From contig NZ_JAHKKS010000003.1 of NCBI RefSeq assembly GCF_019737615.1, positions 162,001 to 226,000 on the forward strand: a stretch of 64,000 bases of DNA, in the 5' to 3' direction. The position numbers were made by a program, and so were the translations under genes. Shown here piece after piece: positions 31,901-39,302 of the stretch. This DNA is from Sphingobium xanthum. Its GTDB lineage: Bacteria > Pseudomonadota > Alphaproteobacteria > Sphingomonadales > Sphingomonadaceae. The notes below the pieces were generated by a model. The model ran no database searches, had not been told where the DNA came from, and saw only the letters and a program-made list of their open reading frames with translations. The stretch's first letter is position 1, and every line of letters begins with the position of its first letter.

Positions 31901-32193
31901 ACGATGCCACCCGTCGATCCGCCGAGGAGGAAGATGCCGGTGGAATTGTTGGCATTGCTGACCTGGATCAGGCCTTCGTTGGTGACTTTGTGATTGCTGT
32001 CGACCGTCACGGCCGCGCCCGGCACCGTCAGCTCCACGGAGCCAGCGGAAGTGATCTTGATGTCGTCGGCGGTGCCGCTCTTGATCGTCGATGTACGCAC
32101 CGGGTTTGTCTGCTTTGTGGTGATCTCGGTCTCGGCGGAAGCGGCAGAGGCGAGGGCGAAACAGCAAGTCGAGGCCAGCAGGAAATAGCGCAT
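28978..32193 (-). CDS. Autotransporter (type Va) with calcium-loop-like inserts
   Basis: A 1071-residue surface protein. The signal peptide is MRYFLLASTCCFALASAASA. A passenger follows to about residue 790, composed of beta-helix-like Gly/Val/Thr repeats (GNITVKAGATIQVEG, SGNVRLAGTVNAQGVNAVGA, GAINFGAGSDLLDIADG). The C-terminal autotransporter barrel (residues about 800-1071, from EGNWGYWVSQIAWGVEKG) ends ALSLRASLRIGI. Two Asp-rich stretches in the passenger, VDGDNDGDIDG and TDNDEDKDGITD, look like EF-hand/thrombospondin-type calcium loops. The start at 32193 has ACGGAG upstream. It probably displays an adhesin or shell-like fibre; the partner is unknown. It is followed by the sigma/FecR/receptor cassette on the same strand. 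Confidence 0.88.
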   Translation of the reverse strand: MRYFLLASTCCFALASAASAETEITTKQTNPVRTSTIKSGTADDIKITSAGSVELTVPGAAVTVDSNHKVTNEGLIQVSNANNSTGIFLLGGSTGGIVHSGKIIVDEAYTPVDGDNDGDIDGPFAVGSGRTGIATTAAPLTGNITVKAGATIQVEGNDSFGIRIVGPLTGVLSHDGTTNVLGDRAVGIQTGSVSGNVRLAGTVNAQGVNAVGANFLDNIGGTLTIQGSISATGYRYTTVPTDTSKLDADDLLQGGSAVIVGGDVAGGIILAVPPKDNSTTDNDEDKDGITDSAEGSASVRSFGAAPAMRIGSDTRSITIGAVPGTGTGYGLVIDGVIAGAGTYNDAAGRGLYIGGGVGQTVTIAGGIGISGTVSAGSNNVSATAIRLGAGSATPLLHVTGTVQASGSNAANTIATAVAIDQNASLPTIRLAGTIKATATGENGTAIAIFDMSGSLGLIENSGAISASGAKADSGRNIAIELSDNVSGVTVKQTQVGAGITAPSITGAINFGAGSDLLDIADGTVTGNTSFGAGADTLRLSGDAVYAGDVNFGAGTASMSLAGTSQFKGKADFAGNAATLSVGTGSAFIGSLAGSSQLAVTLAGGKLDLTAASSVGSLAVTDKGVLAVTLGQAGNTTPILAVAGTASFAADSKLAIRVTDVTNAIGNHLVLSAGTLSGGANVSADVALVPFLYKATLSTSGNALNVALAHKTTSELQLNRSEAAAFDAVYAALAKDTKVAGSFLSIANGELFRATLRQMLPDHAGGTFQAVTQGARTFARMLDDPTGPFKDEGNWGYWVSQIAWGVEKGRADTQAYETSGWGIGGGAEIKTGLGSFGGSLAYYWGRNRDTETANRVNAGTYEVAGYWRLKRGGLRVTTRGSYALVDLEGTRSFEGVNGTEKVSLTARADRTARLTSGMGTVSYDWVSRSGLSFRPVVSLDYYRLHEKGYTETGGGDAFNLAVRARTSDELAVTGSAVVGLDMGGQDQWSGWSRIEIEGGRREIVSGNLGKTVARFAGGNEFMLLPEDRESGWIGRLRGMAGNSGFQIGGEVGAEQHQGNWALSLRASLRIGI

Positions 32194-32645
32194 GAAAACT
32201 CCGTTGAGGGTTTTGACCCGGGGCTTTCCCGCCCCCTTTGCTGACCTTGACGGAGCCCTCGCGCCGCGCCCTTGGCCCGCATGCGGATTGTTGTGCTGAA
32301 AGGATAACTTCGTTGCGCGGCGCTTCTTTATGACTGATTGCATAGAGAATGAGCGAGCCTCAGCCCCTTTTGCGCACCGGCCTGCCGGCGTTGTTCCGTG
32401 CCTGGGGCACGCTCGCCCGCGCGGTGGCGCAACCGCGCTCGGTCACGCTGCTGTCCCTCGACCCGGCCGAGGTCGCGCGCAGGCTCGCGCATCAGATCGC
32501 AAGGGACGAGCATCAATCGTAGGAAAATGAAAAGGTTTATTGTTCCTACTGTTGCAGGCCGAACGAAACTCCGCATACACAGCCTCTCGATAGTTCGGTA
32601 ACCGTCCATGACCGCTTTCGGCATGGCGGCCGAGGGGAGTGCTGA
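32194..32645. other. Divergent intergenic region between autotransporter and PQQ dehydrogenase
   Basis: About 450 bases hold the promoters of the two divergent genes. The left part is GC-rich, and around 32525-32560 the sequence is AT-rich (AATGAAAAGGTTTATTG), a plausible promoter for the rightward dehydrogenase gene. A 57-codon open frame with coding-like third positions lies inside (32349-32522, listed separately). Confidence 0.5.
32349..32522 (+). CDS. Possible small protein (57 residues)
   Basis: An open frame starting ATGAGCGAGCC encodes a basic, helical 57-residue protein beginning MSEPQPLLRTGLPALFRAWG and ending AHQIARDEHQS. Third positions are strongly G/C, as in real genes of this region, and it contains LSLDPAEVARRLAHQ, an amphipathic helix. 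There is no good ribosome binding site, and it sits upstream of the PQQ dehydrogenase gene with about 120 bases between. It could be a leader protein, a gene remnant or chance. I recognise no family. Confidence 0.35.
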   Translation: MSEPQPLLRTGLPALFRAWGTLARAVAQPRSVTLLSLDPAEVARRLAHQIARDEHQS

Positions 32646-34583
32646 ATGCGGCTGGCAATTGCGCTGTTGATGAGTGTGCCCCTGGTGACGAGCGGGGCGA
32701 CGCCGGCCGCACATGCTCAGTCCGACGCCGGCGACTGGCCGCGCTATGCCCGCGATCTCGCCGGCACGCGCTATTCGCCGCTCAAGCAGATCAACACGCG
32801 CAACGTGACGAAGCTCGAGCAGGCCTGGTCGTTTCGCGTGCGGCCGGAAGGCGGCGGCGCGATCGTCGGCAGCGCGACGCCCATCGTGGTCGGCAATCTC
32901 CTCTACCTGCCGCTCGGCAACGCCGTGGTCGCGCTCGAAGGCGACACCGGCAAGGAGGTCTGGCGCCATCCGGTGAAGGGCGGCCTCGCCCGCCGCGCCG
33001 TCTCCTACTGGCCGGGCGACAAGGCGCATGCGCCGCGCATCTACTACAGCAACGGGCCGAGCCTGTTCGCGCTCGACGCGAAGACCGGCCAGCCCGTGAC
33101 CAGCTTCGGCAAGGACGGCGCGCTCGCGCTCGGCGTGCCCTATAACAGCCCGCCGACCGTCTATCGCAACGTGCTGATCGTCGGCGCCAACACGGCCGAG
33201 ATGCCGGTGGGGCAACCCGGCAACAGCCGCGCCTATGACGCCATCACCGGCGCCAAGATCTGGGAATTCAACAGCGTGCCCCAGCCGGGCGAGGTCGGCC
33301 ATGAGAGCTGGCTCGACGATGGCTGGAAAGGCCGCTCCGGCACCAATGTCTGGGTCTGGTACATGACCCTCGATGACAAGACCGGCACGCTCTACATGCC
33401 GGTCGGTGGTCCCTCGGCCAATTATTATGGCGGCGACCGGCCGGGCAATAATCTGTTCGGCAATTCGCTCGTGGCGGTCGATGCGCTCACCGGCAAATAT
33501 CGCTGGCACTTCCAGACGATCCACCACGATCTCTGGGATTCCGATCTGCCCGCGCCGCCAGTGCTGCTCGACGTGAAGATGGGCGGCAAGACGATCCCCG
33601 CGCTTGCGGAGACGGGCAAGCCCGGCCTCATGTACATTCTCGACCGGACGACCGGGAAGCCGGTCTTCGGCGTCGAGGAGAAGCCGGTCGCCAAGGGCGA
33701 CGTGCCGGGCGAATGGTATGCGCCGACCCAGCCGATCCCGGTCAAACCGCGCGATCTGGTGCGCAATCACTGGACGCCGGACGATGTCGTGACCGCCGCC
33801 GACACTAATGAAGCGCATGCCGCCGCCTGTCAGGCGGTGCTCGCGCAATATGGCGGCTTCTATAATAGCGGCCCGTTCACGCCCTTCTTCCTGCATGAGG
33901 AAGGCGGGCCCGTTAAGGCCTCGATCAACCTGCCCAATAATGGCGGCTCCAACTGGGGCGGCAGCGCGGCCGATCCGACCAGCGGGCTCATTTACATCAA
34001 CATGAGCGAAGGCGGCAGCATCGGCTTTGTCGAGAAGCGCAAGGACGGCGCCGACTATGGGCGCGGCACGGCGGGATCGGGCCAGCTCTACGACCGCGCC
34101 AGCCTCTCCGGCCCCGGCGCCTATTCCCTGTTCAACGCGAGCTACAAGGACGCGACCGGCAAGTCGATCACCCTGCCCTGCATCCGGCCGCCATGGGGCC
34201 GGCTGATCGCGGTCGACGGTCATAGCGGCGAGATCAAATGGGCGACCCGGCTCGGCGTCAGCGACTCACTGGAAGACGGCAAGAAGGAGACCGGTCGCGG
34301 CAACAGCTTCGGCGGGCCGATCGTCACCGCCGGCGGCCTCGTCTTCATCGGCGCGACCGACGACCACCGCTTCCGCGCGTTCGATGCCAAGACCGGCAAG
34401 GAGGTCTGGACCGCGATGCTCGATTATAATGCGCAGTCCGTGCCGATCACTTATCGTGGCCGCGATGGGCGCCAATATGTCGCCGTGGTCGCGGCTGGCT
34501 GGTCCGACGCGGCCGGTGCGCGCAGCGAAGGCGGCAAGCCGGCCAACAATGAAGCGCTGATCGTGTTTGCCCTGCCCAAGTGA
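32646..34583 (+). CDS. PQQ-dependent dehydrogenase (quinoprotein)
   Basis: A 645-residue periplasmic quinoprotein. Its signal peptide is cleaved near AHAQSDAGDW, and an eight-bladed propeller follows with repeated W-type blade motifs (KLEQAWSFRV, KEVWRHPVKGG, KYRWHFQTIHHDLWDSDLPA). The HHDLWDSD segment is the PQQ-binding/catalytic hallmark of the membrane glucose-dehydrogenase/quinate type. There is no N-terminal TM domain and no heme motif in the chain, so electrons must go to a separate carrier. The cytochrome c gene at 35538 (opposite strand) is a candidate. The substrate is an alcohol, sugar or polyol; not determinable. It is followed after 25 bases by a secreted VOC protein, so an operon is likely. 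Confidence 0.92.
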   Translation: MRLAIALLMSVPLVTSGATPAAHAQSDAGDWPRYARDLAGTRYSPLKQINTRNVTKLEQAWSFRVRPEGGGAIVGSATPIVVGNLLYLPLGNAVVALEGDTGKEVWRHPVKGGLARRAVSYWPGDKAHAPRIYYSNGPSLFALDAKTGQPVTSFGKDGALALGVPYNSPPTVYRNVLIVGANTAEMPVGQPGNSRAYDAITGAKIWEFNSVPQPGEVGHESWLDDGWKGRSGTNVWVWYMTLDDKTGTLYMPVGGPSANYYGGDRPGNNLFGNSLVAVDALTGKYRWHFQTIHHDLWDSDLPAPPVLLDVKMGGKTIPALAETGKPGLMYILDRTTGKPVFGVEEKPVAKGDVPGEWYAPTQPIPVKPRDLVRNHWTPDDVVTAADTNEAHAAACQAVLAQYGGFYNSGPFTPFFLHEEGGPVKASINLPNNGGSNWGGSAADPTSGLIYINMSEGGSIGFVEKRKDGADYGRGTAGSGQLYDRASLSGPGAYSLFNASYKDATGKSITLPCIRPPWGRLIAVDGHSGEIKWATRLGVSDSLEDGKKETGRGNSFGGPIVTAGGLVFIGATDDHRFRAFDAKTGKEVWTAMLDYNAQSVPITYRGRDGRQYVAVVAAGWSDAAGARSEGGKPANNEALIVFALPK

Positions 34584-34608
34584 CGGGCCGGATGAGGAGA
34601 GAGACAAG

Positions 34609-35505
34609 ATGCACGCCAGACTTGCCCTCGGGCTTCTCGCGATCGCGCTGCCGATGAGCGGTCCGGCGCCGGCCCAGCCCGATGCAGCGGCCCCGGCCGT
34701 CGCGCCTGCCAGGCCGGCGTTCGCGATGGACGGCATGAACGTCTATCGCCGTTTCGAGCATGCCCATACCGCGAAGATGGTCGCCTTTTACGACAAGGCG
34801 CTCGGCCTCAAGTCGCTGAGCCCGATCCAGCTCAACGCCAGCCAGCAGATGATCCTGTTTGGCATTGGCGGCGGGCAGATCAAGCTCGCGGCCGGCCTCA
34901 AGGACGGGCGCAGCTATCATCTGGGCGGCGTCCACGAGGCGACCGGCATCCGTCTCTTCGCGCTGTCCTATCCCGACGAGGCCGCACTCGTCGCGCGCTT
35001 CAGGGCAGCGGGCGAAATGGCGCCCGCCTTCAAGGACATGGGCGGCGGCAAACGCGGCGCACTGGTCAAGGATCCCGCCGGCTTCACGATCCAGCTCGTC
35101 ATCGATACCGAGGCCACGCCGGGCGTCGATGTCGGCGTCAATGTCTCGGACCTGACGCGCAGCCGCGCTTTCTATCGCGAGTTCGTAGGTCTGGAGGAAT
35201 TGCCGCCGGTCGAGGACAAGCTGCTCGGCGTCACCAAATATCCGTTCCGCAATGGCGAGACGACGATCAGCCTCTGGTCGAAAGGCAAGAACCTGCCCGC
35301 CGACACGGGGAGCGCGGGCATCCAATATGTGATCGGCAATGTCGATGCGGTGAATGCGCGGGCGCTGGCGCAGAATGTGGCGGTCGAGGAGCCGCTTGGC
35401 GGCCTGCCCAATTTCAGCATACGATTCGTCTGGCTGAACGATCCGGACGGCGTGACCAACTATTTCGCGCAACAGGGGCCAAGGACGGCGGCGACCGGCC
35501 AATAG
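34609..35505 (+). CDS. Secreted VOC (glyoxalase/bleomycin-resistance) family protein
   Basis: A 298-residue protein with signal peptide (MHARLALGLLAIALPMSG...AQ) and two VOC modules. The first is around residues 45-165 (NVYRRFEHAHTAKMVAFYDK, LVKDPAGFTIQLVID); the second is around 170-290 (VNVSDLTRSRAFYREFVGLE, IRFVWLNDPDGVTNYF). VOC proteins bind a metal and act as lyases, dioxygenases or binding proteins. Periplasmic location is unusual for the fold. GAGGAGAGA precedes the ATG at 34609. It lies in the same operon as the PQQ dehydrogenase, so it may process or bind the oxidised product; this is inference. Confidence 0.87.
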   Translation: MHARLALGLLAIALPMSGPAPAQPDAAAPAVAPARPAFAMDGMNVYRRFEHAHTAKMVAFYDKALGLKSLSPIQLNASQQMILFGIGGGQIKLAAGLKDGRSYHLGGVHEATGIRLFALSYPDEAALVARFRAAGEMAPAFKDMGGGKRGALVKDPAGFTIQLVIDTEATPGVDVGVNVSDLTRSRAFYREFVGLEELPPVEDKLLGVTKYPFRNGETTISLWSKGKNLPADTGSAGIQYVIGNVDAVNARALAQNVAVEEPLGGLPNFSIRFVWLNDPDGVTNYFAQQGPRTAATGQ

Positions 35506-35537
35506 GCACGGCCGCATGCCCCAATTCACGACGAAGC

Positions 35538-35900
35538 CTATTTCGCCGCGACGCTCAGCACATAAGCGGTCACGTCCTCGATATCGGCATCGCTGAGTTG
35601 CCCTGCATAAGGCGGCATCGCGCCCTGCCCGTTCTTCATGCGACTGACGAGCAGATCGTGGGTCAGAAGGGCATTCTTGTCGAGCGACGGGCCGATCTCG
35701 CCCGAAGCGCCCGCGGCCGCAAGCACATGACAGGCACCGCAAGAGGAATTCTCGAACAGCGCCTTGCCCTTGTCGGCATTGCCCGTCGCGGCGGGCGCGG
35801 GTGCCGCAGCCTGGGCCAACAAATTCCCCAGCGGCGCTATCGCCAGACCGACCGCCAGCGCCGGAACGCCCCATTTTGCCGCTGCCTTTGCCGAAATCAC
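35538..35900 (-). CDS. Class I cytochrome c
   Basis: A 120-residue periplasmic c-type cytochrome: signal peptide to about LLAQA (residue 31), heme motif CGACH with the preceding GKALFENSS, and axial Met in GAMPPYAGQ, then DIEDVTAYVLSVA. It carries electrons between periplasmic dehydrogenases and the terminal oxidase. The gene faces the PQQ-dehydrogenase operon (convergent), making it the natural electron acceptor of that enzyme, though this is inferred. No PQQ-synthesis genes are nearby. Confidence 0.93.
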   Translation of the reverse strand: MISAKAAAKWGVPALAVGLAIAPLGNLLAQAAAPAPAATGNADKGKALFENSSCGACHVLAAAGASGEIGPSLDKNALLTHDLLVSRMKNGQGAMPPYAGQLSDADIEDVTAYVLSVAAK

Positions 35901-36096
35901 GCCCGCTCCTTCCGAATAAATCCCAGATTAATCGTTGTGTCGATCAACCAATATTCTCTAGGCGGCCGATCCAATATGTCCAGCACGCCGCAGCGGCTCC
36001 ATGCCTCGCTTCGCCTGAACGCGCCATGACGATTTTCGCGCGACGGGCTGACCGCGCGACCGCCCCTCGCTATGACGATTGCACAGGAGACAGTGC

Positions 36097-36522
36097 ATGC
36101 CAGACCACGCCCAACCGACTTTCCCGCAGACCGGCGGCTGCCAGTGCGGCGCCGTTCGCTATGAGTTGCGCGAACCGCCATTGGGCATCTGGGCCTGTCA
36201 TTGCTCGCTCTGCCGCAAGCAGAGCGGCAGCGCCTTCGGCCTTTCCATGAGTGTCGCGCTCGATGCGCTCGTCTTCACTCGGGGCGACCCGGGCTCCTGG
36301 ACGCGGCAAGCCGAATCCGGCCATTGGCTCGACTGTCTCTATTGCTGCGACTGCGGATCGCGCCTGATCCATCGCCGCCACGAAAATGACGGGCGACAGA
36401 CGCTGAAGCCGGGCACGCTCGACGATACAAGCTGGGTGGTGCCGGAGCGGCATTTCTTCACCGAGAGTGCGCTCGACTGGGTGAGGCCATTGTTTCCGGC
36501 GGGAACGGACAGCGCGTCCTAG
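36097..36522 (+). CDS. GFA family protein (glutathione-dependent formaldehyde-activating-like)
   Basis: A 141-residue zinc-binding protein with the complete cysteine pattern: GGCQCGAVRYEL near the N-terminus, CHCSLCRKQSGSAF, and CLYCCDCGSRLIHR in the second half. The name comes from glutathione-dependent formaldehyde-activating enzyme, but most members have unknown reactions. The start at 36097 is set by AGGAG about eight bases upstream. It stands alone and is convergent with gloB. The local run of glyoxalase-related genes makes an aldehyde/thiol role plausible. Confidence 0.9.
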   Translation: MPDHAQPTFPQTGGCQCGAVRYELREPPLGIWACHCSLCRKQSGSAFGLSMSVALDALVFTRGDPGSWTRQAESGHWLDCLYCCDCGSRLIHRRHENDGRQTLKPGTLDDTSWVVPERHFFTESALDWVRPLFPAGTDSAS

Positions 36523-36548
36523 CCGACGCAGTATCCGAGGACAGTACC

Positions 36549-37277
36549 CTACCCCTTGTCCTTCTCCGCCCGGCGGCAGGCGAGTTCCTCGACGCTGTCG
36601 GCGCGCAGGAAGGGATTGGTGGCGCGCTCCTCGCCGATCGTGGTGGGGACGGTTGCTTCGCCCCGTGCGCGCATCGCCTCCACCTTGGCCATACGGGCCT
36701 GCACGGCCGCATTCTCCGGCTCGGCGCGCAGGGCATATTTGCCGTTGGAGAGCGTATATTCGTGCGCGCAATAAACGCGGGTGTCGTCCGGCAGCGCCTC
36801 GAACCGGCGCATATTGGCGTACATCTGCTCGGCCGTGCCCTCGAACAGCCGGCCGCAACCCATGGCGAACATCGTGTCGCCGACGAAGATCAGTTCATCC
36901 TCCGCGAAATGATAGGCAATGTGGCCGCCGGTATGGGCGGGGACGGACATGACCGCTGCCTCATGCGCGCCGATGCGGACGCGATCGCCCTCGCCCACCG
37001 GTCGATCCACATCGGGAATCTTGGCAAGCTCGGCCTGCGGCGCGGTGACGCGGGCGCCGGTCGCTGCGACGATGCCGGCATTGCCGCCGATATGATCGCC
37101 ATGCCAGTGGGTGTTCCAGATCTGGCTGATCGTCCAGCCCTTCTCGTCCGCCGCCGCCAGCACCGGCTCGGACACGGCTGGATCGACCACCAGAGTCTCG
37201 CCGCTCGCGCCATCATGCACCAGCCAGACGTAATTGTCGTTCAGCACGGGCACGCGCAGGATCTCGAGTTCAGCCAT
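36549..37277 (-). CDS. gloB: Hydroxyacylglutathione hydrolase (glyoxalase II)
   Basis: A 242-residue metallo-beta-lactamase-fold enzyme that hydrolyses S-lactoylglutathione to lactate and glutathione. It carries the metal motif THWHGDHIGG near residue 55, then AHTGGHIAYHF, FVGDTMFAMGCGRLFEGT and CAHEYTLSN, with the C-terminal substrate arm VPTTIGEERATNPFLR. Start 37277 has GGAGG seven bases upstream and overlaps the end of the flavin-oxidoreductase gene by eight bases, so it is translated as the last gene of the block from 39191 down. Together with the two VOC proteins it forms a methylglyoxal-detoxification set. Confidence 0.95.
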   Translation of the reverse strand: MAELEILRVPVLNDNYVWLVHDGASGETLVVDPAVSEPVLAAADEKGWTISQIWNTHWHGDHIGGNAGIVAATGARVTAPQAELAKIPDVDRPVGEGDRVRIGAHEAAVMSVPAHTGGHIAYHFAEDELIFVGDTMFAMGCGRLFEGTAEQMYANMRRFEALPDDTRVYCAHEYTLSNGKYALRAEPENAAVQARMAKVEAMRARGEATVPTTIGEERATNPFLRADSVEELACRRAEKDKG

Positions 37278-38334
37278 GACTTGCCTCCAACAGGGTGCGC
37301 GCATCCTGCGCCAGATTTCGGGTAAATTGCTCGGCATTCTGCGGCCGCACACGCGCCGCGCCGGTGCCGACCCACAACGACGTGTAATCGGTGCGCCCGT
37401 CCGCTTCGGCCGCGGCGCGCAGCGGGGCGAGCGCATCGGACGCATAGGGGAAAGGCGGGGCCTCGACGCGGAGCGGGCCGAGATCGCGGATCAGTCGGTT
37501 GCGAATGCCGCGCGCCTCGCGGCCGGTGAACAGATTGGTGAAGGCAGCGTCACTCGCGGCCGCCGTGCCCAGCAGGGCGCGAAAGGCCGGGATGGCGAAG
37601 CTTTCCGGCGTGGCGAGATAGGCCGTGCCGATCTGCACGGCGCTTGCACCGGCCCGCAACGCCTGCGCCACATCGTCGCCGTCGACGATACCGCCCGCCG
37701 CGATCACCGGGACGTCCGGGCGATCGGCGAGCAGCGCGCCGAGCGGAGTCGGCTTGTGCCGGGCACCGAGGAACCAGCCGCTATGCCCGCCGGCTTCAGC
37801 ACCTTGCAGGATGATCGCATCGCAGCCCTGCCCGGCGAGCCAATGCGCTTCCTCCGATGTGGTGGCGCTGACGAAAACGAGCGCGCCAGCCGCGCGGACG
37901 CGGTCCAGCAAGGCTTTCTCGGGCAGGCCGAAATGGAAGCTCACGATCTGCGGACGCTGCTCCTCGATCACGGCGCATAGGGCATCGTCGAACGGGCGGC
38001 GCAGCGGCGCGGGTGGGCCCGGCTCGACGCCTTCCGAGGCATAGAAAGGCGCCAGCAGCGCACGCCAGGCCGTGTCGTCCGGCGGATCGGGCAGCGTGTG
38101 GCAGAAGAAATTGACATTGAGCGGGCCGGTCGCGGCTACGCGCACTTCGCCGATCTGGGCATGGAGTTGATCGGGCGAGAGCATGGCGGCGGGGAGCGAA
38201 CCGACCGCACCTGCCCGCATCGCCGCGATGGCCATGGCGACGCCGCCAGACCCGGCCATCGGCGCCTGCACGATCGGCGCCTGTGCGCCGGTCATGGCGA
38301 GGAAATGCTCGGCTGCGGCAGGCCAACGGGTCAT
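37270..38334 (-). CDS. Nitronate monooxygenase / NPD-like flavin enzyme
   Basis: A 354-residue FMN TIM-barrel protein of the nitronate monooxygenase family: the N-terminal PIVQAPMAGSGGVAMAIAAM, LNVNFFCHTLPD, then GCDAIILQGAEAGGHSGWFL, VIAAGGIVDGDDVAQALRAG and ASAVQIGTAYLATPES. These enzymes oxidise alkyl nitronates such as propionate 3-nitronate, a toxic plant or microbial compound; many members have other or unknown roles. The gene follows a VOC protein by 12 bases and overlaps gloB, placing it in a detoxification operon. No deviation from family length is seen. Confidence 0.9.
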   Translation of the reverse strand: MTRWPAAAEHFLAMTGAQAPIVQAPMAGSGGVAMAIAAMRAGAVGSLPAAMLSPDQLHAQIGEVRVAATGPLNVNFFCHTLPDPPDDTAWRALLAPFYASEGVEPGPPAPLRRPFDDALCAVIEEQRPQIVSFHFGLPEKALLDRVRAAGALVFVSATTSEEAHWLAGQGCDAIILQGAEAGGHSGWFLGARHKPTPLGALLADRPDVPVIAAGGIVDGDDVAQALRAGASAVQIGTAYLATPESFAIPAFRALLGTAAASDAAFTNLFTGREARGIRNRLIRDLGPLRVEAPPFPYASDALAPLRAAAEADGRTDYTSLWVGTGAARVRPQNAEQFTRNLAQDARTLLEASHG

Positions 38335-38346
38335 GGCCGTGCCGCC

Positions 38347-38754
38347 TCAGCTCGCAATGGCGTCATAGCCGACCTCGTTGAACTCGATCAGGCAGAAGCC
38401 GTGGCCGAACGGATCGGCGAACATGGCGAGGCGGCCATATGGCGCGTCGCATATGTCGCCTTCCTGCACGGCACCGGCGGCCAGTGCGCGGGCGACGGCG
38501 GCGTCCATATCCTCGACCACGAAGTCGGCATGGATCGGCGACCAGTGCCGCTCATAGCGCCGCGTGTCGCCGCCGGCCGGGCCGATCGACGTGCCCGACT
38601 TCTTGGTCAGCAGGTAGATCGGCGCGTCCGACCCGAGCAGCTCGACGAAATCCGTGCCGAAGCGCCGCCCGACCCTCAGCCCCAAGGCCGCGCAATAAAA
38701 GGCCTCGGCCGCAGCGACATCTGGCACGTCGATGTTGAGCAGCAGGCCGGGCAT
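38347..38754 (-). CDS. VOC family protein (glyoxalase-like)
   Basis: A 135-residue one-domain VOC protein: N-terminal LLLNIDVPDVAAAEAFYCAA, middle HADFVVEDMDAAVARALAAG, C-terminal MFADPFGHGFCLIEF. His and Glu in HADF and CLIEF fit metal ligands. It is encoded five bases after the glyoxalase-I-like gene and 12 bases before the flavin enzyme. The reaction is unknown; a second aldehyde or thioester lyase or a fosfomycin-type role are possible. No signal peptide. Confidence 0.85.
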   Translation of the reverse strand: MPGLLLNIDVPDVAAAEAFYCAALGLRVGRRFGTDFVELLGSDAPIYLLTKKSGTSIGPAGGDTRRYERHWSPIHADFVVEDMDAAVARALAAGAVQEGDICDAPYGRLAMFADPFGHGFCLIEFNEVGYDAIAS

Positions 38755-38759
38755 GGGAC

Positions 38760-39191
38760 TTACCAGACGCCGGTGTTCGGCATCGACTTCCACGGCTCGG
38801 CGGGCTCCAGATGGCCGTCCTGCAGCAGTTCCACCGAGATATTGTCCGGCGTGCGCACGAAGGCCATGTGGCCGTCGCGCGGCGGCCGATTGATCGTGAC
38901 GCCGCCGTCCATCAGGCGCTGGCACGTCTCGTAGATATTCTCGACCCGGTAAGCGAGATGACCGAAATTTCGGCCGCCGTCATAAGCCTCCGCCTCGCCG
39001 TCCTCGGGCGGCCAGTTGTAGGTCAGCTCGACCTGCGCCTCCTCGTCGCCGGGCGCGGCGACGAACACCAGGGTGAAACGGCCCTGCTCGCTGTCGAAGC
39101 GGCGAATTTCCTTGAGGCCCAGCAGCTCGAAGAAGCGCAGGGTCGCATCGATGTCAGTCACGCGGATCATGGTGTGGAGATATTTGGGCAT
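38760..39191 (-). CDS. Lactoylglutathione lyase family protein (glyoxalase I-like)
   Basis: A 143-residue VOC protein with glyoxalase I features: MPKYLHTMIRVTDIDATLRF (first His ligand), EEAQVELTYNWPPEDGEAEA (first Glu ligand and the NW motif typical of GlxI), NFGHLAYRVENIYETCQRLM (second His) and FVRTPDNISVELLQDG (second Glu). It should convert the methylglyoxal-glutathione hemithioacetal to S-lactoylglutathione, feeding GloB encoded at the end of the same gene run. Start 39191 is chosen at MPKYLHT; a TTG at 39224 would extend it. First gene of the block. Confidence 0.9.
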   Translation of the reverse strand: MPKYLHTMIRVTDIDATLRFFELLGLKEIRRFDSEQGRFTLVFVAAPGDEEAQVELTYNWPPEDGEAEAYDGGRNFGHLAYRVENIYETCQRLMDGGVTINRPPRDGHMAFVRTPDNISVELLQDGHLEPAEPWKSMPNTGVW

Positions 39192-39302
39192 CGACTCGTC
39201 GCTCCATTCGTCGCCCGTCAGCAACGGTTCATCTCATTGGTGGCAAATCGCCTTCGCTGAGATAAGCTCAGGTCGTTGCGTGGGAAAGAGAGGATTTTTC
39301 CG

